DNA of 64,000 nucleotides from Monodelphis domestica (lineage: Eukaryota; Chordata; Mammalia; Didelphimorphia; Didelphidae). The stretch's first letter is position 1; each line of letters starts with the position of its first letter. Below the pieces are notes generated by a model. The model saw nothing but the letters and a program-made list of their open reading frames with translations. It was not told the DNA's origin and did no database searches. Positions 51,301 to 63,800 of this stretch are shown here, piece after piece. The stretch lies in NCBI RefSeq assembly GCF_027887165.1, contig NC_077227.1, positions 355,622,850 to 355,686,849 on the forward strand, read 5' to 3'. The position numbers and the translations under genes are program-made.

Positions 51301-54300
51301 AATCCTCCCTTATTAAATTTTACTATTTTTAAGGGTACCACCACCTTTCCCAACCAACCAAGTTGGCAGTTTCAGTATTCAGTTCTTCATTTCCCCTTAT
51401 ACTACAGATAGTTGCCACATCCCATTATTCTCTTCTACCACATCTTTGCCATCTCTCCCCTTTTCTTGCATAGCTACCAGCTTAATTCAGAACCTCATTT
51501 TCTCTTGTACTGTTGCAATAGCTTTCTTTTTTTTTAAACCTTTACCTTATGTCTTAGAATTAATACTGTGTATTGGTTTTGAGGCAAAAGAGCAGTAAGG
51601 GCTAGGCAATGGGAGTTAAGGGATTTGCCCAGAGTCACATAGCTAGGAAGTATCTGAGGCCAGATTTGAATCTAGGACCTCCTGTCTCTAGCTCTGGCTC
51701 TCAATCCACTTAGCCTCCTACCTGCCCCCCCTGTAATAGCTTTCTAAATAGATTCCTAAACTTAGATCAGTTTTCTCTAATTTATCCTCCATGCAGCTCC
51801 ATCCCTAGGAAATTCAAGGGACTTTTTACTACTAGGGTCAAATGTTATTTCATCATTATCATACTTAAGATTTCTGGTTTTGTATCTATTTTATAGCATA
51901 CATATTAATGGCATGTATCTATATATAAATAATTAAAATATTGCATGTAAGTGCTGGGAAAAGGTTTTACTTAAAGTGATGCATCAGCAAAAAGTTTAGC
52001 TATTGTTGCTTTAACTTAAGACTGAAAGATACTGATCTCCATTGGGAAAGGGAGTTTTCCTCACCATGGAGTTCCATATTCCAATTAAATCCATTTTCTA
52101 TCCCTATAATTTTTTTCCTTAAGGTATGGAGTAGCTTAAACATACAGGTAGATTTATATAGTGAGCAGTTGGCAAATATTTATTGAGTGCCTACTACATT
52201 GCACAATCATTTTTTCAGGCTAAATTGGCATTGCAGGAGAGACATAGAAAAGACTTATAATTAGTCTATATTAAGCAGCAGTCATGCAGAGCATTCTAGC
52301 TCAGGATCTGTACAAGGTCTTGTTCATGGTTATATGTCCAGGCAAGAAGAGGTCTTAAAGCTGGCATAGTAGGGTCTGACCTTGTGCAGGGAACAGAATT
52401 GCTGACTGACAGCTCTGCCTCTTGTTACGTATTACCGAGTCATAGATTCAGTACAGATTGAGGAAAGGGGACTTAAGAGTGGTAATCCAGGGCAAGGGAG
52501 TATAATGGGCCCAGGGCTATGTACTAAACAAGTTTCAAGTATAGAAAATAAGTAGCACCTGGCAGCTTAAACACCCAAGAGCAGAATAAGATCTCAGTTC
52601 CAACTTGACCCAGTCTGAAGACTGCACCGGAATAACCAGGACAGGAATCCCAGACCAAAAGTGGAGCATGCAGTTCTGTTACTGAACCTGAAGAGCTTTC
52701 CAACTAGCTAATAGACATGAGTCCAGAAAAACATCTGCTGTAACTCCATCTAGGGACAAGCCCACAGGTCTGTAGTTCAGACCCAAAACCATGTAAGGAA
52801 CTTCTCCAGACATTAGACCAGGAGGGAGGCACCATTTTGGATCAGACTATTTTGGGAACCCTGAAAGCTAGCAAATCCCTGGCTCATTCCTGAATTCCTA
52901 GAATAACTCAACACTTAGCACCCCAAAAAAGCAGTAGTATAACCAATCAGGCATTCCCTCCAGGAGTATACAGAACTTATACCTATCATGAAGTGTCTGA
53001 CATCAGGAAGCAGACTGACAGGAGGAAAAAGCAAAAATCCACATAAAAATATTTTTGTCAGGAAGCCCAAGGCACAAATTTAGGAGAGAATGACTTTAAA
53101 TCATCTATAAGCAAATCCTCAAAATAAAACACTGGTTGGGCATAAGTTTAACTAGAATTCCTGGGGGAAAAAATGGAAGTAACAAGAGAAGAAACATGAG
53201 AGCACTGGAGGAAAAAATTGAAAGAGAAATGAAAACTGGAAGGAAAAAGTAATTAAGTGAATTGACAGCACGGCCCTAGAGATGAAAAACTCCAAGTAGC
53301 AAGCTCCCTGAAAATTAGAATGGATCAAATAAAAACTAAATACTTTATGAAATGACAAATATTTAAAAATTTTAAAGGATAAATATAAGCTTTTGGAGGC
53401 AAGCTAATGAGGTGGCAATGACTGACCTGAAAAAAAGATCAAAGAGAAAATGTAAGAATCATTAGATTTACTGAAAACTGACCAAAAAAAAGTCTAGACT
53501 AGAGGTTCAAATGTGACTCAGATACTTCCTAGCTGTGTGACCCTGGGCAAGTCACTTAAACCACATTACCTAAAAACCGAAGAAATCTAGATATAGTATT
53601 TTAAGAAATCATAAAAGAAAACTACCTTATATAATCTCTTATAACCAGAGGGCAAAGTGGAAATAAATCCTCGTCACCCCCTGAAAGAAACCCCAAGATG
53701 AAAATTCCCAGGAAGATGGAGCCAAAATCTAGAGCCTCAATGTGAAAAAAAATGCTGAAGCCAATAAGGAATTAAAATTCCAAGGAGCTATAGTCATGAG
53801 TATGTGTGATTTAGGAACCACAGCTATTTAAAAAAAAAAAAAAGCTTGGAATACCATATTCCAAAAGCAAAAGATAGAAGCTTATAATCCTGAAAATTTG
53901 AGGGTTGTCCTACAGGGGAAAGACTTGAATCTAGGAGTCTATAGACAGGGCCAGAGCCCTAAAGAACTGACTTCTTATGTGACTGACTGAGACATTTTTA
54001 TCTCAGTGAGACTCACTTGACAAATCACATTGCTGTAATACTTGTTTAAATCTACCCCATAGAACTGTTGTGAAGAGCCCAGAACTTTTTATGAATCTCT
54101 TAAATGTGATGTTTAATAGAAGATGGTATTGCAGTTATTATTGAAGATGTCCCTGTGTTCAAAAAGCTTATAGTGTGTCACTATAATTACATAGGTGAAT
54201 CAGAGTAACAGGGGAATGTCCTTTACTGTTAAAAGTTGATAGTATCATATAACCTCCTAATTGGTCTCTTAATGTCTAGTCTGCTTTCTCTAGTCAAATC

Positions 54301-54748
54301 TTCCACTTGACTCCCAAAATACTCTTCTTAAAGCACTGGTATGATCATATTACTATCTTATTCAAAAACCTACAGTGGTTACTTATTTCTTCTGAGATAA
54401 AATCAAAACTCTTAACTGGCATTTACAGCCCTTCAGGTTCTGACTTTATTCTGTCTATCCAGACTTATTACATATGTTATTTATGTACACTTGATTCCAA
54501 CTAAACTGACTGATATGTTCTCTAAATTAAACATTCTGTTTCCTATCTTGATCCTTGTCCAATCTTTTTTCAAGTTTTTCTTGAAATACCATTTGTTCTG
54601 TATATTTTTTCCTAATTCTCCTAATTGTTCTTTCTTCCTCCTCAAATTATGTGTATTTATCTGTTTACATCTTTTATCCTCTAATACAGTGGTTCTTTTT
54701 TTCTTTTATGGACTTCTTTGGCAGTCTGAAGCCTATGCACTGAGAATT

Positions 54749-54825
<77 letters not shown>

Positions 54826-57800
54826 CTTTTGTCTTAGAATCATTACTGGATATTGATCCTAAGGCAAAAGAGTATTAAGGGCTAGACAATGGGAGTTAAA
54901 TGACTTTCTCAGTGTCACATAGCTAGGAAATATCTGAGACCAGATTTCAACCCAGGGCTTCTCATCTATAGGCCCTTAAGTTTCAATCCATGGAGCCACC
55001 TAACTATCTCCTGAGAATTATATCTTAAAAAATAATCATGGTCACAATCCCAATTGCCTAACCTCTCTTTTGCTTTAGAACTAATGCTTAGTATGGATTC
55101 TAAGACAGAAGGGGAGCGGGGGTCTGTACCTATAGGCTATCAGCTCTTTGAGGGATATGGATATTTTTCCTTGTTGTCTTTTTATTAGGAACAGCCATAT
55201 TAATGTTCGGTACATTAGCCACAGTTAACCAATGTTTATTAAATAAATGAATTTAAATGGCTCTTGGTTTAGAGACAAGATTTTGCAATCTTAGATGGAT
55301 TTATCATTTTAAAATCAATGAGATTTTGGATTGTGCCTCAAAGGTGAAATCCTTCAGAAGTTTGAAAATAAAAGCAAGTAGGTTTATGCTGGTAAATGCA
55401 CTAATCATCTGGATGGTCAGTTTTAGAAGATGTTTTCGAGGACCACATATAACCACATATGCCTTCCCTTTCCTTTTTCCCCCCTATATGTTTTAGAAAG
55501 CAGAAGAGCCCAAGTTCTTGCAGCAGACAGCTCCACTTCAGCAACTGAAATCAAAGGACCAAGATGAGCCAGAAGAGTTGGACTTCCTTTTTGATGAGGA
55601 GATGGAACAGATGGATGGGCGGAAGAACACTTTCACTGATTGGTCAGATGAGGACTCAGACTATGAGATTGATGACCGGGATGTCAACAAGATCCTCATT
55701 GTTACACAGACTCCACCATACTTACGGCGCCACCCTGGGGGTGACCGTACTGGTAACCATACCTCTCGGGCCAAGATGAGTTCAGAGCTGGCCAAAGTTA
55801 TAAATGATGGGCTTTTCTACTATGAGCAGGATCTGTGGACAGAGAAGTTTGAGCCTGAATACTCCCAGATCAAGGTGAGGACCTGGGGCTACATATGGGC
55901 AGGGAATACATGTCCATGGGACTGTACAAAAGCATTTATGAGAGGGACTATGTCATCCATAGGATCAAGGGATAATTTATAGGTAACTGGGCTTCATTAA
56001 CATATCCTTTTGATGACAAAAGAAATTAGTTAGGTAGAAGGTAAAACCTATATTGAATATAAGAAAGGGCATGAATAAAAGCTAAACAGGGTAGGTGCAG
56101 CATTTTTGGAGAGGATAGTCACATAGAGATTAAATAGATGATTTTTCTATTCCTAATTAGTAAGTGCTTGAGTTTCTACTGTGTACAAGACCCTTTGCCA
56201 AAAGTTAGAGTGGAGATTTTTGATGTAGACATTGAAAATTACAGCAAATTTTCATTTGTGTCAAACTAGCTACTAACTTGGAATGAGGCCTGAACTAGGT
56301 GAAAATGTAATAAGGAATGTTTAACAAAATAAATTTAAACCTATAACAGATAATATTAATTTATGGTTTTATAAGTATGCTACCCACAGGGATCTGTTCA
56401 TATTTGAGTTTAACACCACTGGTCTAGATAGTAAATGCTACAAGCTATGGACTTGGCAGTATTAGATTGAGTTTCAAATCTGCAGTCACCCCAAGGTCCA
56501 TGAAAAGGGAATTAAGAATTATTGAGGTATAATAGGATGGACTTAATTTGGATAGGCTTCCCAGAAGTGGCTTCCTTCCTACTTTGGATCACACTATATT
56601 GAAGGGTAGCCCTAATTAGTCTAGTTGGATGGCCACTTGGTATAGGCCCTGGAGCATAAAATGTTATTCTGAGATGGGAAATTAACCCCACACTGGTTCT
56701 CAAAAAGGCCCTTAACCAGGGCCAGACTTGTATTGCCAGACTGTCTGTTTGATACTTGTTCCTTTTCTCTCTGTGTGCGCGCCCCCCCCCCCCCCCCCCC
56801 CTTTAACCTGTTTACAGCAAGAAGTTGAGAACTTCAAAAAGGTAAACATGATCAGCCGGGAGCAGTTCGATACATTGACCCCTGAGCCCCCTGTTGACCC
56901 CAATCAAGAAGTCCCACCTGGGCCTCCACGATTCCAGCAAGGTAAGTCAAAGAGGGCTGGAGATAGGACTTGTCCTAGTTATATATAGAAAAGTAAATTT
57001 AGAGGTTTACTTTGTGACTTCAAGAAAATCTTGGGCCTCTGTTTTCTGGTCTATAGAGTAAGAGGTTGGACTAAATGACTGTCGAGGTCATTTCTTTAAA
57101 TCTTATACCAGGGGTCCCCAAACTTTTTACACAGGGGGGCCAGTTCACTGTCCCTCAGACCATTGGAGGGCCAAACTATAAAAACCTAACCCTAACTGGG
57201 CAGCAAGTATACACAGTGCAAAATCCCCTCCCCTAGATCGCCACTCACCATGCTGACGCACTCCTTTGTGCGACGCCTTGTTCTCCTTCAGTTACTCTTG
57301 GAACAAGGTGCCATACAAAGGATTATGTCACCGGAAGTAGTACTGTACATGAAGATGCTGCACTTTGTGGCGCTGCCACATACAGTTCTCCCTTCACTGA
57401 CCACCCATAAAAGAGGTGCCCCTTCTGGAAGTGCGGTGGGGGGCCGGATGCATGGCCTCAGGGGGCTGCATGTGGCCTGAGGGCTGTAGTTCGGGGACCC
57501 CTGTCTTACACCTTCAGAGTTAGGATGTGGGTTATACCCTCTCCTGATGAGACTTTACCACCATATCCACAGTTCCCACAGACGCCTTAGCCAACAAGCT
57601 GTTTGGTGCCCCTGAACCCTCAACCATTGCCCGATCTCTGCCAACCACTGTCCCCGAGTCACCAAACTACCGCAACACCAGGACTCCTCGGACACCCCGC
57701 ACCCCCCAACTCAAAGATGCAAGCCAGACATCCCGATTTTACCCAGTGGTGAAGGAAGGACGAACGATAGATGCCAAGGTGAGAAGCTTCAATCAATCCA

Positions 57801-60800
57801 ATTAATCTCATTTCTAAATGAATTTAATTAAAAATCATTCATTAATATTTTGTGACATCCTAAGTATCCAAGGGAGTGGGCTGGGTGTGAGAAGGGTTAC
57901 AGAGTAGTAAATGGATCTATAAGAAAAGGCTTCCAGGAGCAGTGGCAATATCAATTGGGTTTTGATCCCAGAACTTGAAAGCAGGGAAGAAAATTTGGTT
58001 TCAAATCCTGCCACTGGCACTTATCAGCTCTGTGACCTTGGGCAAGTCACTTAATTTATTTGGACCTCACTTTTCCTCATATGTAAAATGAGTTTAGTGG
58101 TACCTATTAGTACTCATCTCACACGATAGTTATGAGGTATAAGTAACATGTAAATTATTATTATTTATTATTTTTTTTTTTAACTTTTTTGGTGCAAAAT
58201 GTTTGGTTATTTTTTCCCCTTAATTCAGCTTGTGGCTACTTACTTCTGAAGTATAACAAAGTGGCTTGGGAATGAGCTATTCCTGACACTATGTGACCTT
58301 GGATTAAGAATTTTATAATCTTGGGCTTCAGTTTATCCATCAAAAATGGAAATGTTGTGAAGACCAAAATTATACTGTTTAGGGTTCTCAGAAGATATAA
58401 AGCCTTTACTAGCTAAATTAATTAGTAACAAATCTTGGAATGATCTTTTACAGATGCCCCGAAAAAGGAAGACTCGGCATAGCTCAAACCCACCCATGGA
58501 GTGTCATGTGGGATGGGTCATGGATTCCCGAGAGCACAGGCCCCGGACAGCCTCCATCAGGTATTTTAGAGTTAAAATTAAGAGTTGTGGGAGTAATACT
58601 TAGAGGTATCTGGGATGGTAGAATATCCATGTGTAGATAAAGAGAGGTTACAATGAAATAGGCTCTTTCATCTGCAAGGGTAAAAATTGGGAAGGGACTT
58701 GATCATGGTCAGAAATCAAGAAGGGACCAAAGAGGACAGGCGAGAAACTTATCAGATCTTTGATACCAGGGATAGGGGACTGTCCTTGGAACTCTGAAGG
58801 AAATAGCTTTATTTTTAGATGAGAGAAAAATAGCACTTTACATAGTTGAGAAAGAGGTTAGGGAAGTCTTATTCTGAGTGATGATATGGACTAGAAATGT
58901 AAATAGCTTAATGGAGAGTTTAAAATTTATGAATAGATATGCTGTTATTAAGGGCTGTTACATATTTGACAAAGTTCTGATTCCTTGATCATGCTAGGGA
59001 GGATGGGGTGGGTGCTCCTTCTGTGACAAGGAAATCACTTTTAAAAGACTGATATATATTAATTTAAGGTCGCCAAGGAATTCAGCTATGTAATTCCTAA
59101 ATGAAAACTCAAGTCAGCCGTCAACCTTTTATGGAGTTTTAATTACAAACAGGAGGAAGAAAGGAATTAGAGATAGAGAGATAGAGGTAGAGAGAAAGGG
59201 GAGAGAAGGGAATAGGGCTTAAATACCCCTTCTGTTTAGGCTGGGCCAAAAGGCCCAAGCCCTTAGATAGCTGGGGCAAAGAAAAGAGATCAGTCCCTAT
59301 TACTCACGTGACCAAAATGGAGAAACAGTCTCAGAGCCCCCACCTTCAGCTTCCTCCAGAGCAAGCTTCTCAGAGCACACTCCAACCACACCGACCAACT
59401 TCTCAACCACCCCCTCAAGTCTTCAGACCCCCCTATCCTTAAGGAAACCCTCCAAGTTCCCTCCCCTCAGTCCTCACATCTACCAATCACCTGTCTATCA
59501 ATTTCCCTGTGCCAATGGAGGCTCTAGCTTAACCCAGGACCGCCCAGAGGTCTGGCTTTGCACATGTCTGTTGAAGGTCATATTTTCAAATAATTAAATC
59601 TTTGATCCTTTGCTACAGCCCTTTCTAAATCCTGTTAACCTGAGTAGGGTAGAGATTGGAATAATTAAATTTTGATCTAGGCTGCAGCCCTTCCTCAATC
59701 CTGTTAGGACTGAATAGGGTGGAGATTGATTCCAAGTATCTCCATTGTATCAATTCTAAAATCAATCATGACTCAAAAGAAATTCCTGTTCTATGCTTAA
59801 GCATAGGTCAAAGTCCTTTCCATTGTTCAGCAAAAGGTTTCTGTCCTAAAGTAATCTTAAGAAGGGAAGGAGAAGGAACCTCCCATGCCAATGGAGTTCA
59901 CATTCCAATAGACTATCAATAAGAAATTTTTTTAAGTATGAAATTTCCCAATGGTGAAATTTCCAACATTTATAAGTCTAAGAAATTTTGAGGTTTACAC
60001 TTCCATACCTCCATCATAGAAGCAAAGTTAGGATGTTGACCCAGAAGGACTGTGTACCATGTCTGAGCCTAAGAAGGGGCTAATGGAATGTCTTCATTTA
60101 ACAGATAACAGGTGCTGATTATTTGCAGTGCCTTTTGCTTGGGTACTGAGTTAATAAGACATTGTCCTTGTCCTTAGCTTTTACCTAGTTGGGAAGACAA
60201 GGCATGAAGAATACAAAATGCTAGAGGGTAGGTTGAGGAGGGGGATGTCCCTTACAATTGGGGGGCGGGGAGGACTGGTGGGAATTCATGAAGACTATAT
60301 AGTTGAGATAGTATTGGAGTTTTAGGTACTTGAGAAGTATTGAACAATAACCATGACCCTGTGTAGTAGAGCCTTGGACTTAATGCACCTTTGACACTAA
60401 CCAGCTCTTTCAATAGTTAACTTGACTTTTCTGAACCTCTGTTACCTTGGCTTTAAAATGTAGAAGTTAGAAAAGATTTGAAGAATCTACAGTTTCTGGA
60501 TGTGGGGTTTAGATGTGTTTGGATCTTGAGAGAAAGAAGTAGGCTATCCTGGATACATGGAACAGCGTGAAAAAGGTTAAAAAACAGAGGTTCTCCCCTA
60601 GGGTCATATAAAACAATTTTAAGAGGGTAATGAGAATGGGATAACAAGATAAGCCCTGTATGTGTTGGTTTCCACAGCTCCAGCCCCTCAGAGGGCACGC
60701 CAGCTGTTGGCAGCTATGGCTGCACCCCACAGTCACTACCCAAGTTCCAGCATCCTTCCCACGAGCTGCTCAAAGAGAATGGCTTCACACAACATGTCTA

Positions 60801-63800
60801 CCACAAGTATCGTCGGCGCTGCCTTAACGGTATGGATCAATCCATACCAGTGTGATCAATCAAGGAAGGCAGTGATGCCTACTCTGTTACGTACCAGACC
60901 CTTTGCTAAGTACCAGACATGCAAAGAAAGGCAAAGGACAGGCCTTCACCACAAGGAGGGAGACAGCATGCAAAACTGTACCCCCCCCCCCCCAAAAAAA
61001 AAGATAAAGTATAAATAACCAGTAAAGGGAAGATATTTGCATTAAGGGGGAATGGAGAATGGCTTTTGATAGAAGGCAGGATTTTAAGTGAGGCATGAGA
61101 AAAAGAGGCAGAGAGCAGGGCTGTGCTATGGCTGAAAGGGAGCAGAAAGGTAAGGTCCTGACCATCTCTGTTAAGAGGAAAATTCATCAAATTGCACTGG
61201 CACTGTAACAAGTGGCAGATGGTTCCAGGGCAAGAGTGGATAATGATGCTCTTTTCTCTAATTGGCTTGGCAAATGTGTGGTGGGCTATGATTAAAATGA
61301 TCTTTGAGCTCTCTTCCAATTCAGAGTAGAGTGGGAGGTATGAATGGAGATGAGCAGGCAAGATGGCAGTTGGGAATGGGCTCTCATCCTAATTCCTTGT
61401 CTTCTTCCCTGATCACAGAGCGGAAACGGCTGGGCATTGGCCAGTCCCAGGAGATGAATACCCTTTTCCGCTTCTGGTCCTTCTTCCTCCGGGATCACTT
61501 CAACAAGAAGATGTATGAAGAGTTTAAGCAGCTGGCTGTGGAAGATGGCAAGGAGGGATACCGGTGAGATAACAAACAGAGGGCTTTGGCTGACAGTACC
61601 CCAGAAACTTATCTGTGGATGAGGCAGAGAGGAAGGAAGCTGGAACCCTAAGGATTTTCGGGTTGCATTTATTTATGATTTAATTCAGTGATTCTTTTTT
61701 TTTTTAAACCCTTACCTTCCGTCTTGGAGTCAATACTGTGTATTGGTTCTAAGGCAGAAGAGTTCTAAGAAGGGTTAGGCAATGGGGGTTAAGTGACTTG
61801 CCCAGGGACACACAGCTGGGAAGTGTCTGAGGCCACATTTGAACCGAGGACCTCCTGTCTCTAAGCCTGGCTCTCAATCCACTGAGCCACCCAGCTGCCC
61901 CCTAATTCAGTGATTCTTGATGAAGCTTTTTCTACTGTATACAAGACCCTGTTGCGAGAAATGAGCCTTGCTTTCAAGGTGCTTCTAGCCTTGGAGTGTG
62001 CACAGATAATTATAACAAACTTTAGTTTTCATTAAAAAAAATTTGCTTTACTGAAACATTTGTTCATTCTCCCAAATCTGTTGGGTAATGGAATTTTTCA
62101 TTTGGAAGGAGTCACCATCCAACCTTTTTTTTTTCACCTCCAACAAGTGGGAAAGGGAGAAGTCATTATTTTATAGGTAACTAATTCTACTTCTCTAGCT
62201 CCAATTCTTCTATTTTTTCCCAATCATTGAACCTAAATTTGCTCTTCATACCATCTGTCCATTAATTCTCCCTTCTGAGACAAAAGAGAATAAATTTAAT
62301 CTCTCTTCTACATGATGCCCCTACAAAGTCTTGAAGACAGCTCTCGTGGCTTGAAACTTTTCACCCCAATTTTTTCAAACTGTACTCTTATCACTTATAA
62401 ACTCCAGGCCCTTCTTGCATCAAAGAATTACAACTTTAGAGCTGAAACTCTTAACTACACTTAAAAAAAACTCTCTTTCTGTCTTAGAATTAACTCTAAG
62501 AAGGATATGGGCTAGGCTAATAGGGTGAAGTATCTTGCCCAGGGTCACATAGTGAGGATGTCTCTGAGACCAGATTTGAATTCAGGTCCTCTTAGTCACT
62601 GTGCCACTTAGCAGCCCCAACTTTAGACTTTTTTTTTTTTTAATCCTTACCTTCCATCTTAGAATCAATATTGTGTATTGGTTCTAAGGCAGAAGAGTGG
62701 TAAGGGCTAGGCAATGGGAGTCAGGTGACTTGCAAGTGTCTGAGGCCAGATTTGAACCCAGGATCTCCCATCTCTGGGCCTAACTCAATCCATTGAGCCA
62801 CCCAGCTGCCCTCAACTCTAGACTTTTAAAAACTCTAGCTGACCCTTTAACTTTAGACCTCCTTCAAGGTTATTTAATCCAATGCACTTGTTTAAAAAGA
62901 AGGTACAGAGATATAAGTGAAATGACATACCTTAAGGTTACACAGGCCCTAAGTGACACATCCAGTCATGGGCTCCATCCTAAGTCTCCATAACACTTGT
63001 AAATATGTATACATCTTCTCTTCAATGAAATGGGAGGTTTGAACTAGATGAGCTTCAACGTCTTCCTGCTTTGTATCTGTGCTCTGGGTTCACATTTTGG
63101 CTCTGACATTCACTTTGTCATCAGGCCAACCTGTCTTAGCCTCATTTTTCCCATCTAAAATTTGGGGTAATACGAATCGTATCATTCTCTCTCCCTCGGC
63201 ATTTACATCTTTTCAAAATTGGACTTGTCTTTCAGAGGCCCAAGTCCAATATTCCTTTGCTTTAAGCTGCTCCCTTCCACAAGGAAGAACTGATTTTGCC
63301 CTCTAGGAACCTTTCATAGAGCCTTGTAATTCTCATGTTCTAGCATACTTTGACTATTACTGATTTATATTTTATCTCTTCTGTCACACTCTTCACTGAG
63401 CTAAGCTGTTATGGCCTTTATTATTTCTCTGTCTTCCTCTGTACTGTACTGCAAGGCCTTGTTCATTAAATATTTCTCAACTTGATCCTTAGAGAGATGG
63501 GAAGTGATCCTATCTCCATTTCATAGCTGAAAAAACTGAAGCCTAATTTATGTGTTCTGCTCTCTTATAGGTATGGTTTGGAGTGCCTTTTTCGATATTA
63601 CAGTTATGGTCTGGAAAAAAAGTTCCGACCAGATATATTCAAGGATTTCCAGGATGAGACTGTGAAAGACTATGAAGCGGGTAGGGAACTCATTCTGAAC
63701 TCTTGGGGGGTGGGGGGTGTTAGAAGAATACACTGGCTTTTGACTTTCCTGAGGCTTTTGTATCCACTTGATCAAAAGTCCAGACTGACACACAGTCATT

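Larger units (their letters stand above)
48066..55496 (+). other. LARP1: LARP1 intron 10 (7.4 kb)
   Basis: Second largest intron. Contains an antisense L1 fragment, two SINEs at 50.9 and 51.5 kb (the second inside an L2), a decayed L1 ORF1 region, an L2 and a SINE with a long GT tail. 52.0-52.95 kb has no feature I can name beyond possible L1 5' sequence. No coding exon seen. Confidence 0.85.
58561..60677 (+). other. LARP1: LARP1 intron 14 (2.1 kb)
   Basis: Unique-looking DNA at both ends; the middle 0.93 kb is an antisense solo LTR. 60000-60677 holds no named feature. Confidence 0.85.

Noticed and set aside
57250..57480. 76-codon ORF inside the hAT element
   Set aside because: Too short and without transposase motifs; the element is non-autonomous.
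60662..61018. 118-codon ORF overlapping exon 15
   Set aside because: Out-of-frame reading of exon 15 running into the intron; the correct frame is fixed by exons 14 and 16.
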